From positions 1 through 44,013 of the forward strand of contig NZ_AYXG01000069.1 of NCBI RefSeq assembly GCF_000564855.1: DNA of 44,013 nt. Reading direction: 5' to 3'. The position numbers and the translations under genes were made by a program. Below the pieces are notes generated by a model. That model was not told the DNA's origin. It did no database searches and saw nothing but the letters and a program-made list of their open reading frames with translations. Position 1 is the first letter of the stretch. Each line of letters opens with the position of its first letter. This document shows positions 30,361 through 39,710 of the stretch, piece by piece. Source of the stretch: Actinokineospora spheciospongiae. Its GTDB lineage: Bacteria; Actinomycetota; Actinomycetes; Mycobacteriales; Pseudonocardiaceae.

Positions 30361-33300
30361 GCACCCCCGGTGACGGCCGTCCCGCCAGTCGGCACACCGG
30401 GGGAGGTGGGCGGTCGGGACCACCCCCGGCCGCCCGCCGAGGGCCCCTCGGGGCCCTGCCAGGGCTGTCGCCGTCGGCACGGCGGGCGCTTCAGGGGTGC
30501 GGCGCCCTGTCCGTGCTGGCGGCGGTGGCCGTGCTCGTGCAGGCGTGGGCGCTCGCGGCGGCGGTGGCCGGGGTCGTCACCGGTTCCGGGCTCCCGCCGT
30601 GGGCGCTGCCCGTGCTGGCGGGCGCGGTGGTCGCGCGGGCCCTGCTGTCCTGGGCGACGCAGGTCGTGGCCGTGCGCGCGGCGGCCGGGGCCAAGGCCGA
30701 ACTGCGCGCCCTGGTGCTCGACCGGGCGCTGGCCGCGGGTCCGGAGTGGATCGCCGAGCGGGGCGCGGGTGAGCTGACCGCGCTCGCCACGCGCGGGCTC
30801 GACGCGCTCGACGACTACTTCGCGGTGTACCTGCCCGCCCTGGTCACCGCCGTCGCGGCGCCGCTGGGCGTCGGCGCGGTGATCCTGTTCGTGGACTGGC
30901 CCTCGGCGGTGGTGGTCGCGCTGACCGTGCCGCTGATCCCGCTGTTCGCCATCGTCATCGGCCGCTACACCGAGGACCGCGTCGGACCCGCCGCGGCGGC
31001 GCTGGAACGGCTGTCGGGGTACCTGGTGGAGCTGGTCGGGGCACTGCCGGTGCTCGCGGCGTTCCGGCGCGCGGAAGCGCAGGCGCGGACCGTGCGGGAG
31101 GTGTCCGAGGCGCACCGCAAGCGCAGCCTCGGCGTGCTGCGGGTGGCGTTCTCCTCGGCGTTCGCCCTGGAACTGGTGGCCACGCTGTCGGTCGCGCTGG
31201 TCGCCGTGGTGATCGGCCTGCGGCTGGTCGCGGGGGACCTCTCGCTGGCCGTGGGGCTGTTCGTGCTGGTCGTGGTGCCGGAGTGCTACCTGCCGCTGCG
31301 GGCGGCGGGCGCGGCGCACCACGCCAGCGAGGACGGGCTGGAGGCGGTCCGCCGGATCGCGGCCGTGCCCGAGGTGCCGCGCGCGGGTGGGGTCGCCGTG
31401 GCGGACTTCGCCGAGCTGCGGGTCACCGGGCTGCGGGTGCGGCGGCGGGAGGGCTTCGCGCCGGACGGGGTGACGTTGACCGTGCGGCCGGGAGAGGTCG
31501 TGCGGCTGGACTCACCGAGCGGCAGCGGGAAGTCGACGCTGTTCGGGGTGCTGCTGGGGTTCGTCGCGCCCACGGGCGGTTCCGTCGAGGTGGACGGGGT
31601 CCCGCTGGGGGAGCTGGACGTCGAGGCGTGGCGGCGGCTGGTGGGGTGGGTGCCGCAGCGGCCGGTGTTCGCCTCGGACGTGGTGGACGTGCCCGCGGAG
31701 TGGGCGCGCGAGGTGGGGATCGCGCACGCCCTGGGCAGGCCGGTCGCCGAACTGTCCACAGGGGAGCGTCAACGGGTGGCGGTGGCGCGGGCGCTGGCCC
31801 GGCCGGGGGTGCGGCTGCTGGTGCTCGACGAACCCACGGCGCACCTGGACGCGGCTGCGGCGGCGTACGTGATGGGGGCGGTGCGGCGGGCTGCTGAACG
31901 TGGGGTGGCGGTGCTGCTGGCGACGCACCGGGTGGCGGACGGGGAGGCCGCCGCGGAGCCGGGGGCGGCGGTCGCGCCCGCCGTCGAGTCGGCGGCGGAC
32001 CGGCTGCCGCTGCGGTCGCTGGTGACGCGCAGGCTCGTCGGCGGGGCGCTGCTGGGGGCGGCGGCGCTGGTGTGCGGGGTGGCGCTGACGGCGCTGTCGG
32101 GGTGGCTGATCGCGCGGGCGTCGCAGCAACCGCCGATCCTGGTGCTGTCGGTCGCGGTCGTCGGCGTGCGCTTCTTCGGGCTCGCCAGGGCCGGGTTGCG
32201 CTACCTGGAACGCCTGGTCAGCCACGACGCGGCGTTCCGGATCGCCACCGGCCTGCGGGTGCGGCTGTGGACCGACCTGGTGCGGCTCGGCCCCGCCCGC
32301 ACGCTCGGCCTGCGCCGCGGCGAAGGGGTGCGGCGGCTGGTGGACGACGTCGACGCCGTGCGCGACCTGGGCCTGCGGGTGCTCGTGCCGCCGATCGTGG
32401 CGGCCTGCGTCGCGGTGGCGGCGGTCGCGGTGCAGGCGGCGGTGCTGCCCGGCGCCGGGCTGGCCCTGGCGCTGGCCGTCGCGGTGGCCGCGCTCGCCGG
32501 ACCCGCGGTGGCCGTGCTCGCCGAACGGCGGGCCAGCCGGGCGCTCGCGGCGGGGAAGCGGCGGATCGCGGTGGGCACGCAGACGCTGTTCACCGCCGCG
32601 GCCGAACTGCTCGCGTTCGGCGAGGCGCAGCAGCGGCGGGCCGCGATCGCGGTGGCCGACCGGGCACTGGTCGCCGCCGCCCGGCGCCAGGCGTTCGGGG
32701 CGGGTGCGGGGCAGGCGGTGATCACGCTCGCCCTGGGGGCGGCAACCGTCGTCGGGGTCGCGCTGGCGGCGACGTCCGGGATCGACCCGGTGCTGGTGCC
32801 GATCGTGGGGCTGATCCCGCTGGCGCTCGCCGAAGCCCTGGTCCCGCTGACCACGGCGGCGGTGAACCTCGCCCCGCTCCGCGCGGCCCACGCCCGGACC
32901 GCGCTGCCCACACCCGAACCCGCCGACCGGTCGGTGACCCCCGGCCCCGGCATCCGCTTGGACGGCGTGACCGCCCGGTGGCCGGGAGCGGCCGAACCCG
33001 CGCTGGAAAATGTCGACTTGGCGATACGCGCGGGGCAGCGGGTGGCCGTCGTCGGACCGTCCGGGGCGGGCAAGTCGACGCTGGTGGCGCTGCTGCTCGG
33101 GTTCCTCGACGCGGAGCGGGGAACGGTGAGCAGGCCGGACGCGGTGGCGTGGTGCCCGCAGGAACCCATGCTGGTCTCGACGACCCTGCGCGAAAACCTC
33201 CGCCTCGCCGACCCGGGGGCCACCGACGCGCAACTGCGGGCCGCGCTGGCGAAGGTCCGGCTGCACCTGCCGCTCGACACCACCGCCACCACCCTCTCCG

Positions 33301-33542
33301 GCGGCGAGGCGCAGCGCGTCGCCCTGGCCCGCGCCCTGCTCACCGGGGCGGACCTGCTGCTGCTCGACGAGCCCACCGCCCACCTGGACCCGGAGAACGC
33401 CGAGCACGTCCGCGCCGCCGTCGCCGCCCACCCCGGCACCGTCGTGCACATCACCCACCACCCCGAGGAGGCCGCCGCCGCCGACGTGGTGCTGGCTGTC
33501 TCACACGGTCGGGTGCGCGTCGTGGACCCGGTGAGCGCCTAA
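30357..33542 (+). CDS. cydDC: fused CydD-CydC ABC exporter required for cytochrome bd assembly
   Basis: The 1061-residue protein holds two complete ABC half-transporters. CydD-like TM helices span about 40-310 and NBD1 about 340-520; CydC-like TM helices span about 535-840 and NBD2 about 865-1055. NBD1 has S-P-S-G-S-G-K-S, where the first Walker A glycine is replaced by Ser, the signature L-S-T-G-E and V-L-D-E-P-T. NBD2 has canonical G-P-S-G-A-G-K-S and L-S-G-G-E. The stretch between Q-loop and signature is short in NBD1. CydDC exports reduced thiols or haem-related compounds for oxidase assembly. The fusion is known in actinobacteria. Confidence 0.93.
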   Translation: MSTPGDGRPASRHTGGGGRSGPPPAARRGPLGALPGLSPSARRALQGCGALSVLAAVAVLVQAWALAAAVAGVVTGSGLPPWALPVLAGAVVARALLSWATQVVAVRAAAGAKAELRALVLDRALAAGPEWIAERGAGELTALATRGLDALDDYFAVYLPALVTAVAAPLGVGAVILFVDWPSAVVVALTVPLIPLFAIVIGRYTEDRVGPAAAALERLSGYLVELVGALPVLAAFRRAEAQARTVREVSEAHRKRSLGVLRVAFSSAFALELVATLSVALVAVVIGLRLVAGDLSLAVGLFVLVVVPECYLPLRAAGAAHHASEDGLEAVRRIAAVPEVPRAGGVAVADFAELRVTGLRVRRREGFAPDGVTLTVRPGEVVRLDSPSGSGKSTLFGVLLGFVAPTGGSVEVDGVPLGELDVEAWRRLVGWVPQRPVFASDVVDVPAEWAREVGIAHALGRPVAELSTGERQRVAVARALARPGVRLLVLDEPTAHLDAAAAAYVMGAVRRAAERGVAVLLATHRVADGEAAAEPGAAVAPAVESAADRLPLRSLVTRRLVGGALLGAAALVCGVALTALSGWLIARASQQPPILVLSVAVVGVRFFGLARAGLRYLERLVSHDAAFRIATGLRVRLWTDLVRLGPARTLGLRRGEGVRRLVDDVDAVRDLGLRVLVPPIVAACVAVAAVAVQAAVLPGAGLALALAVAVAALAGPAVAVLAERRASRALAAGKRRIAVGTQTLFTAAAELLAFGEAQQRRAAIAVADRALVAAARRQAFGAGAGQAVITLALGAATVVGVALAATSGIDPVLVPIVGLIPLALAEALVPLTTAAVNLAPLRAAHARTALPTPEPADRSVTPGPGIRLDGVTARWPGAAEPALENVDLAIRAGQRVAVVGPSGAGKSTLVALLLGFLDAERGTVSRPDAVAWCPQEPMLVSTTLRENLRLADPGATDAQLRAALAKVRLHLPLDTTATTLSGGEAQRVALARALLTGADLLLLDEPTAHLDPENAEHVRAAVAAHPGTVVHITHHPEEAAAADVVLAVSHGRVRVVDPVSA

Positions 33543-33546
33543 CCTG

Positions 33547-34683
33547 ATGAAGCTCATGGACCCGACCCTGGCCGCGCGGACCCTGACCGCGTCAACCGAG
33601 ATCGCCACCGCGGCGCTCGCGGGCGATGACCCCGCCGCGGTGCTGGACCGCGTCGTCCGGGCGGCGGCCGAACTGGCCGAGGCCGACCTCGGCCTGGTCA
33701 TGGCGGGCAACCCGGACGGCTCGCTGACCGTGGAGGCGGCGGCGGGCGCCCGCGACCCCGACCCGGTCGGCGTCGTCCTGTCCCCCCGCTCCTCGGCGGC
33801 CCGAGTCGCCCGCGGCGGCGTCCCGATCGTGGCCGACGACGTCACGACCGACCCCCGCACCGCCCCCTACGTCCCCAGGGAGTTGAGCGTCTACGGCCCC
33901 TTCGCCGCCGCCCCCTTCGGCACCAGGGAGAGCAGGCTGGGCGCGCTCACCGTCTACCGCAAGCGCCGCGCCGAACCGTTCCAACGCGACACAGTCGACA
34001 TGTTGACCGCGTTCGCCGCCCAAGCGGGCCTCGTCCTCGTCCTCGCCGAGGGCGCCACCGCCCGCAACCGCGTCGACCTCTACGAGGAACGCGAACGCAT
34101 CGCCCGCGACCTGCACGACGTGATCATCCAGCGCCTCTACGCCGCGGGCATGCAACTGGACCTCCTCGCCCGCCGCCCCACCCGCAAACTCCCCCGGGCC
34201 GACGCCACCCGCCTCGCCGAAGCCGTCGACCAACTCGACACCGCCATCGCCGACGTCCGCGCGGTCGTCCGCACCCTGCGCAACCCCGAACCCGACGAAC
34301 CCGCCACCGACCTGGCCGAATCAGCCCAGGCCGAGGTCGACACCGCCCGCGAACTCCTCGGCTTCACCCCGTCCTTCGACCTGACCGGCGACATCCGCGG
34401 CGTCCCGGTGCCGGTCGCCGACAACGCCAGGGCCGCCCTCCGCGAAGCCCTCTCCAACGTCGTCCGCCACGCGGGCGCCATGCGCGTCGCGGTCCACCTC
34501 CGCCGCACCCCCACCACCCTCCGCCTCACCGTCGCCGACGACGGCTGCGGCATCCCCCGGGGCATCACCAAGCGCGGGTTGCAGAACATCCGCGAACGCG
34601 CCGAGAGCGCGGGCGGCCACTGCGAAGTCCGCTCCAGCCCCCGCAGCGGCACCACCGTCACCTGGGAAGTCCCCCTCGCCTGA
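33547..34683 (+). CDS. GAF-domain histidine kinase (DevS/NarX-like, HisKA_3)
   Basis: The 378-residue protein starts 4 bp after cydDC. A GAF domain spans about 20-165, followed by HisKA_3 with H190 in R-I-A-R-D-L-H-D-V-I-I-Q-R-L. A HATPase domain has D-D-G-C-G-I-P and G-L-Q-N-I-R-E-R. No TM helix is present, so it is cytoplasmic. It resembles the DevS/DosS class that senses redox or gases through GAF domains, which fits the cyd operon. The likely partner, a DevR-like regulator, is at 39742-40371 on the other strand. The next 189 bp (34684-34872) shows no gene. Confidence 0.92.
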   Translation: MKLMDPTLAARTLTASTEIATAALAGDDPAAVLDRVVRAAAELAEADLGLVMAGNPDGSLTVEAAAGARDPDPVGVVLSPRSSAARVARGGVPIVADDVTTDPRTAPYVPRELSVYGPFAAAPFGTRESRLGALTVYRKRRAEPFQRDTVDMLTAFAAQAGLVLVLAEGATARNRVDLYEERERIARDLHDVIIQRLYAAGMQLDLLARRPTRKLPRADATRLAEAVDQLDTAIADVRAVVRTLRNPEPDEPATDLAESAQAEVDTARELLGFTPSFDLTGDIRGVPVPVADNARAALREALSNVVRHAGAMRVAVHLRRTPTTLRLTVADDGCGIPRGITKRGLQNIRERAESAGGHCEVRSSPRSGTTVTWEVPLA

Positions 34684-34872
34684 ACACCAGCCCAACGCTC
34701 GTGCTCACCGCAACGTCCAACCCCCGCGGCGCGGTCACGGCGGCCTGGGCGCGATGGGGGAGGTGTGCCCGAGGTGGTGCGGCAGCCGGACCGGGCCGCG
34801 AACCCGGTGAGTGGCCCCGGCCATCCCGGCGCACTGCTGCTCATTCCCCGGTCCACCCAGGCTGGGCCGGTC

Positions 34873-35661
34873 TCAGCCGGCCGTTCGACTCGTGGATGAA
34901 CCGTCGGTTCCGGCGGCGGGACCCGCGCTGAGGTCGTGATCGGCGGTTCGGCGCCGCTCGGCGCGGTGGGCGAGGGCTTCGAGGATGCGTCGCCAGGCCG
35001 GTGACGCCTCGGCGATCCGGGAGGAGATCAGCCGCAGGCTGCCCGGTCTGCTGTCCCGTTCGTGGGCGACCTCCCACGCGTCCAGGTCGTCGATGAGCCG
35101 GTCCAGGCGCGGGTCGCTCGGGTCCCAGTCGACCGATTCGTCGCAGGCGCGGTACAGGCGCATCGTCTCGGGGTCGTCGAAGTCCGCGTTCTTGTCCCGT
35201 AGGCGCTGGGGTACGGCGCCCGGGTCCAGGGCCCGCATCAAGATCCACGAGTCGCGTTCGAGGCGCACCCGCTGTTCGCTGATCCCGAGGTCGCGCATCC
35301 GGTCCAGGGTGGCGACCACCTCGGGGGGCAGGACGAGCCGTTCGCCGCTGGTCAAGTCGGCGATCCGGCGGCGGGACTCGGTGATCCGGTCGACCCTGCG
35401 CCGCAACTCGGCGTCGATGTCGGCGATGGCCGACGCGAACTCGGTGGGCTGGGCGTGCAGCAACGCGTCGACGCGGGCGAGGGGAACGCCTGCGTCGGCG
35501 AGGGTCCTGATGCGGATGAGGTCCACCGCCGCCTGCGCGCTGTAGCGGCGGTAGCCGGAGGCGTCGCGCTCGGGTTCGGGCAGCAGGCCGACGTGGTGGT
35601 AGTGGCGGACGGTGCGCACGGTCACGCCCGCGGTCGCCGCGAGTTGACCGATCGTCAGCAC
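34873..35661 (-). CDS. MerR-family transcriptional regulator
   Basis: With the GTG at 35661 the protein has 262 residues. The N-terminal winged helix has T-I-G-Q-L-A, V-R-T-V-R-H-Y-H-H-V-G-L-L and G-Y-R-R-Y near 3-45. A coiled helix at about 75-115 follows. A further ~150 residues form a C-terminal domain of unknown ligand, as in TipA-like or other ligand-sensing MerR proteins. It overlaps the hydrolase gene by 7 bp and is read second. The promoter before the hydrolase has a long spacer with a central palindrome, so this protein probably controls its own operon. Confidence 0.88.
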   Translation of the reverse strand: MLTIGQLAATAGVTVRTVRHYHHVGLLPEPERDASGYRRYSAQAAVDLIRIRTLADAGVPLARVDALLHAQPTEFASAIADIDAELRRRVDRITESRRRIADLTSGERLVLPPEVVATLDRMRDLGISEQRVRLERDSWILMRALDPGAVPQRLRDKNADFDDPETMRLYRACDESVDWDPSDPRLDRLIDDLDAWEVAHERDSRPGSLRLISSRIAEASPAWRRILEALAHRAERRRTADHDLSAGPAAGTDGSSTSRTAG

Positions 35662-36575
35662 CGTCCGCCTTCGGTCCGGGGAACGTGGTCGTGCCGGGTC
35701 CTGGGGCGGGCCACCCGGTCGACGACGTCGCGGATCGCCTGGACCACGGCGTCGGGGCGGTCGAAGCAGAGCCGGTGGTGGAGGGTGTCGGACAGGGTGC
35801 GCTGCTCCCCGTGCGTGACCGCGCCCACCAGGGCCGCGTCCATCCTCCTGCGGCCGTCCCGCGTCTCGTCCTGGGCCAGGACGCTGAGCGCGATCACCGG
35901 TACGTCGGGGAGGTCTGGACCGGCCCGCAGTTCGGCGGCGAGTTCGACCAGCGCGCCGCGCTCGGCGCTGCCGACCCGAATCCACCCGTCGCTGTCGTGG
36001 GCGTCGATCAGCGGTTGCCGCACGTGGTCCGGGTAGTCCGCCAGCAGTTCGGCACGCATCTCGCGCAGGGCCGGGCGCATCCGTTCCAGTTGCTCCGGGC
36101 CGGGCGCTCCCCGTTCGGTCTCGGCGAGCCGCACCGCGGGCGGCATGAACTCGTCCCAGTCGCGGTGCAGGCCGTCCAGCCAGACCAGCCCGGCCACGTC
36201 CCGGGGGTACAACTGCGTGAACCGGTGCGCGTGCAGGCCGCCGAGGGAGTGCGGCACGAGCACGTACGGGGCGGCGATGTCCATGGCGCGCAACAGTTCG
36301 CGCAGTTCCACCGCGACCGCGCCCGCGGTCCGTGGCAGTGGGAGGGGATCGCTGTAGCCGGTGCCGCCCCGGTCGTACACCACCGCGGTGGTGAACCGGG
36401 AAACCTCCTGCTGGACCCCGAAGTAGTCCAGGCCGACCGCCCCCGCGCCCGCCAGGAACACGACGGCCGGTCCGCCGCCGCCCGACCGGTGCGCGAAGAC
36501 CCGTCGACCGCTGATCTCCTGGAAACCCCCGACCGGCGGGGTGAGCCGGGCCGGGGGAGTGCTGCTGTTCGTCAC
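35655..36575 (-). CDS. alpha/beta-fold hydrolase
   Basis: GTG at 36575 gives 306 residues and fits a leaderless promoter; a longer frame to 36626 lacks support. The alpha/beta hydrolase fold has the nucleophile elbow V-P-H-S-L-G-G with Ser110, an upstream Y-D-R-G-G-T-G-Y-S segment, and a late His expected near the C-terminus (T-H-G-E-Q). It could hydrolyse an ester, epoxide or lactone. It is co-transcribed with a MerR regulator, so it may be induced by its substrate, for example an antibiotic or xenobiotic. That role is inferred only. Confidence 0.86.
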   Translation of the reverse strand: MTNSSTPPARLTPPVGGFQEISGRRVFAHRSGGGGPAVVFLAGAGAVGLDYFGVQQEVSRFTTAVVYDRGGTGYSDPLPLPRTAGAVAVELRELLRAMDIAAPYVLVPHSLGGLHAHRFTQLYPRDVAGLVWLDGLHRDWDEFMPPAVRLAETERGAPGPEQLERMRPALREMRAELLADYPDHVRQPLIDAHDSDGWIRVGSAERGALVELAAELRAGPDLPDVPVIALSVLAQDETRDGRRRMDAALVGAVTHGEQRTLSDTLHHRLCFDRPDAVVQAIRDVVDRVARPRTRHDHVPRTEGGRC

Positions 36576-36581
36576 CCGGCA

Positions 36582-36613
36582 ATGCTCCGACCCTGACGCA
36601 GGGGCAAGGTCAA
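36582..36613 (-). promoter_or_regulatory. MerR-type promoter/operator of the hydrolase-MerR operon
   Basis: On the minus strand TTGACC (36613-36608) lies about 20 bases from a weak -10 GAGCAT (36587-36582). The palindrome CCCTG-CGT-CAGGG is centred in the spacer. A long spacer with a central operator is the hallmark of promoters activated by MerR proteins. The GTG start lies 6 bases after the -10. Confidence 0.6.
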
Positions 36614-36669
36614 CCCTTCCCGCCACCGATCACCGTGCGACCGCGCCGCTCCACCACCCGCGCTGGTCC

Positions 36670-37524
36670 TCAGCGGAGGCGCCGTTCGCGTGAGGCGCGC
36701 AGGTATCCCATGACCAGCGACTCCAGGTCGGGTTCGGTGCCCGCCCACCCCTCGGGTGCCCGCCCGGCCCCCCGCAGCAGCAGGGTGGACTGGCGCCCGG
36801 TGCGGGTCGCGCTGATCAGCGTTCCCCCCACGGCGGACTCGTCGGCCACCGGGCCGACCAGGACGCGGTGCTCGGCGAGGACTTCCTCGATGTCGCCGTC
36901 GACCTGGACCCGGCCCCCGTCGACCAGCAGGAGGTGGTCGCACACCTCGCGCAGGTCGCTGAGCAGGTGCGAGGACACCACCACCGTGGTCCCGCGGTCG
37001 GCGACCTCGGTCATGATGATCCGCAGCGTCTCGTCGCGGGCCAGCGGGTCCAGGTCGGACAGCGGTTCGTCCAGGAGCAGCAGCCGGGGGAGGCGCCCCA
37101 GCGCCATCGCGATGGCCACCTGGGTCCGGGCGCCCGCGGACAGGGTGTCGACCTTCGCGTCGCGGTCCACACCCGCCAGCAGCCCGAGCACCTCGCGGAC
37201 CCGGTCGGCGGACCAGCGGTCATTCATGGCCGCGCAGGCGCGGGTCAGCTCGCGCACCGTGAGGTCGCGGTAGAGCGGTCGGTCCTGCGCCAGGAACGAG
37301 ACGTCCGGGTGGGTGCGGCCGTCGGTGGGGGTGTCGAAGGTCCTCAGCTCGCCGGTCGTCGGGCGGACGAGGCCCGCGGCCATGCGCAGCAGGGTGCTCT
37401 TGCCCGCGCCGTTCGGGCCGACCAGGGCGACGACCTTGCCCTCGGGGACGGCGAAGCTGCACTCGCGCAGCGCCCAGCGGGTGCGGTAGCGCTTGCCCAC
37501 GGCGGTGGCGGACAGGGGGTTCAT
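36670..37524 (-). CDS. ABC transporter ATP-binding protein
   Basis: The 284-residue protein starts with an ATG that overlaps the GntR stop. Walker A is G-P-N-G-A-G-K-S-T, the signature is the slightly altered L-S-A-G-A-R-T, and Walker B is L-L-L-L-D-E-P with S-D-L-D-P. H-loop S-S-H-L is intact. A C-terminal extension of about 60 residues follows the core. It is the last gene of the operon and is clearly related to the frameshifted ATPase at 38943-39666. With that copy broken, this protein is the only intact ATPase for the permease at 37957-38946. Confidence 0.9.
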   Translation of the reverse strand: MNPLSATAVGKRYRTRWALRECSFAVPEGKVVALVGPNGAGKSTLLRMAAGLVRPTTGELRTFDTPTDGRTHPDVSFLAQDRPLYRDLTVRELTRACAAMNDRWSADRVREVLGLLAGVDRDAKVDTLSAGARTQVAIAMALGRLPRLLLLDEPLSDLDPLARDETLRIIMTEVADRGTTVVVSSHLLSDLREVCDHLLLVDGGRVQVDGDIEEVLAEHRVLVGPVADESAVGGTLISATRTGRQSTLLLRGAGRAPEGWAGTEPDLESLVMGYLRASRERRLR

Positions 37525-37931
37525 GGTCGTTCCTCAGCGGGGTAGTGCTCGTCGCGGACCGCGGAGTACAGGGCGTCGACGTCCTCGACGACGAGGCCGC
37601 CCTCCCGGGCGCGGCCCATCCAGCCCGCCAGTTCCCGCCGCAGCGGCGCGTCGTCGCCGGTGGTGGCCTCGGAGGACAGCGACGTGGTGACGAAGGTGCC
37701 CAGGCCGCGGCGGGCCTCCACCAGCCCTTCCCGTTCCAGCTCGCGGTACGCCTTGAGCACGGTGTTGGGGTTGACGGTGGTCGCCTCCACCACCTCCCGC
37801 GCCGAGGGCAGCCGGTCGCCGGGGTTCAGCAGCCCCAGTCGCATGGCCTGCCTGACCTGCTGGACGATCTGCACGTAGGTGGAGACCCCGGAGCGCCGGT
37901 CGATCCGGAACTCGATCACACCGGTCAGCAT
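37521..37931 (-). CDS. GntR-family (YtrA-type) repressor
   Basis: The 136-residue protein starts with ATG behind GGGAG. The winged helix has Y-V-Q-I-V-Q-Q-V-R-Q, G-D-R-L-P-S-A-R-E and N-P-N-T-V-L-K-A-Y. A short C-terminal helical tail of about 40 residues follows, as in YtrA-subfamily GntR proteins. Such regulators control the ABC transporter genes beside them and respond to cell-wall antibiotics in other Gram-positives. The palindrome at 39711-39728 before the operon is the likely operator. Stop overlaps the ATPase start (ATGA). Confidence 0.9.
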   Translation of the reverse strand: MLTGVIEFRIDRRSGVSTYVQIVQQVRQAMRLGLLNPGDRLPSAREVVEATTVNPNTVLKAYRELEREGLVEARRGLGTFVTTSLSSEATTGDDAPLRRELAGWMGRAREGGLVVEDVDALYSAVRDEHYPAEERP

Positions 37932-37956
37932 AGGTGCTCCCGGGTCCCCACCGCGC

Positions 37957-38946
37957 TCAGCTCTGCCGTCGCAGCACCCAGGCGGTGCCCGCCAGCAGCA
38001 GGACCGCGAGCCCGCCGAAGATCGAGGCGTCGACCAGGTGCACCTGCCAGGCGTGGCCCTCCGGGACGAAGGTCGCGTACTGCTTGGCGAGACCGGACCG
38101 CGGCAGGCACGCCAGCCACTCCTCCTGGGTCCTGCGCACCCCGGCCGCCGTCGTCTTGCAGGCTTGGGCCAGGGCATCAGCCCTGTCGGTGGAGACCCGC
38201 TGCCCGGCCGCGTCGAGCCAGCCGCTCTCGACCGCCAGGTTGCCGCCCCGGCTCTCGGCCAGGCTCTCGCCCGCCGCGACTTCCAGCCGCTGGGTGGGAA
38301 CCAGGCGGCCCACCACGTCGGACAGGGCGAAGCGCACGACGGTGAACGCGCTGAGCGTCACGGTCATCGCCACCAGGGTGCGGCGGGACACCACGCCGAC
38401 GAAGGTGCCGAGCGCGAAGGCGAACAGCGCGTGGGCGACCGGCGAGGCGTGCTCGATCCCGAAGTTGAGGAAGTGGAACGACCCGCTGCTCCGCGGACCC
38501 AGCAGCCCGGCCGCGGACAGCCACCACGAGACCAGGGATTGCAGCGCGATCAGCACGACCAACGCCGGTGCCAGCGCGACGACCAGCTTGCTGGACATCC
38601 ACCGGGTGCGGCTCACCGACTGGGTGAAGGCCAGGACGTGCGTGCCCTGTTCCAGTTCCCTGGCGAACAGGGGTGCGCCGATGAACACGCCGATCAGGGC
38701 GGGCAGGGCGAGGATCGCGGCTTGCCCCAGGTTGAGCTCGGTGGTCCACGCACCCCGGAAGTCGCCCGCCCGACTGCCCTCCAGGCACTCCGGGCCCACC
38801 CGCGTCACGCATCCGTTGAGCTGCAACGAGTTGATGGTGTCGACCATGTTCGACCGCAGCAGGACGACGGCACCCGCGCCGACGACCAGCACGGCGAGCA
38901 GGGTGATCAGTTGCGGGCGTTGTCGCCGCCAGGAGACCCAGATCAT
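37957..38946 (-). CDS. ABC-2 type transporter permease subunit
   Basis: The 329-residue protein starts with ATG at 38946, overlapping the stop of the upstream ATPase frame. One TM helix lies near 14-32 and is followed by an outside loop with several cysteines. Further helix groups lie at about 87-110, 135-165, 185-225 and at the C-terminus (about 300-325). It would move a substrate out across the membrane with the operon's ATPase. The substrate is unknown. The frame is continuous with the frameshifted ATPase above it. Confidence 0.85.
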   Translation of the reverse strand: MIWVSWRRQRPQLITLLAVLVVGAGAVVLLRSNMVDTINSLQLNGCVTRVGPECLEGSRAGDFRGAWTTELNLGQAAILALPALIGVFIGAPLFARELEQGTHVLAFTQSVSRTRWMSSKLVVALAPALVVLIALQSLVSWWLSAAGLLGPRSSGSFHFLNFGIEHASPVAHALFAFALGTFVGVVSRRTLVAMTVTLSAFTVVRFALSDVVGRLVPTQRLEVAAGESLAESRGGNLAVESGWLDAAGQRVSTDRADALAQACKTTAAGVRRTQEEWLACLPRSGLAKQYATFVPEGHAWQVHLVDASIFGGLAVLLLAGTAWVLRRQS

Positions 38947-39666
38947 GCCGCTTCCCCCCGGGCCGCCCTGCGCATGTGGTCCAGTACCAGTTCGCCGAGC
39001 GGGGTGCCGTCGGCGCCGAGCCGGTCGACGTCGCCCGCCAGCAGGACGCGGCCCCCGTGCAGCAGCACGAGGTGGTCGCACACGCCTTCGAGTTCGGCCA
39101 GCACGTGCGAGGACAGCACCACGGTGATGCCGTGGGTCCGCGCCTCGGTGATCAGCGCGCGCAGCACGGTCTCGCGGGCCAGCGGGTCCAGGTCGGCCAG
39201 CGGCTCGTCGAGCAGCAGCAGCCTCGGGCGCTAGGGCCAGGGCGACGCGGGTGCGCTGCCCGCCGGACAGGGTGCCCACCGCCGCACCCATCGGCACCGC
39301 CGCCTGCTCGACCAGGTGCTCGGCGTGGTGCTGGTCCCAGGTCGGGTTGGTCCGCGCTCCGAACGCCAGCGTCTCGGCCACGGTGAACTCCTGGTACAGC
39401 GGCTTCTGCTGGGCCAGGTAGGACACCGCGGGGTGCAGCCCCCGGCCCGTGGGGCGGTCGCCGAAGACGGTGATCGACCCGGTCGTCGGGCGCAGCAGAC
39501 CGGTGATCAGCCCCATCAGCGTGCTCTTGCCCGCGCCGTTCGGGCCGACCAGGGCCACGATCCGGTTCTCGGGGACCTCCAGGGACACCTCCCGCAGCGC
39601 CCACCCCCTGCGGTACTCCCTGCCCAGTCCTCCGGCACTGACCGGAAGCGCTTCTCGCGAGTTCAC
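38943..39666 (-). pseudogene. ABC transporter ATP-binding protein, frameshifted
   Basis: The reading frame starts at GTG 39666 with Walker A G-P-N-G-A-G-K-S-T and the signature L-S-G-G-Q-R-T. Just after A-L-A-L, near 39226-39232, the frame changes. Walker B (L-L-L-L-D-E-P), A-D-L-D-P and the H-loop S-S-H-V then continue in the +1 frame to the TGA at 38943. Comparison with the intact paralogue at 36670-37524 suggests loss of two bases, or gain of one, at the run CGCCC. Without correction the first frame runs on through the permease without a stop. It may be a true pseudogene or an assembly error. Confidence 0.8.
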
Positions 39667-39710
39667 GGCCGTCCCCCTCTCCGTCGTCGACCGACGTCAA
39701 GGTAACACCT

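Noticed and set aside
34684-34872. A small gene between the GAF kinase and the MerR gene
   Set aside because: The only frame (34701-34931) overlaps the MerR gene, lacks a ribosome site and has no recognisable protein features.
39220-39235. Programmed +1 frameshift in the ABC ATPase
   Set aside because: There is no stop or clearly stalling codon in the first frame and no stimulatory structure I can point to. The intact paralogue needs no shift, so a mutation or sequence error is simpler.
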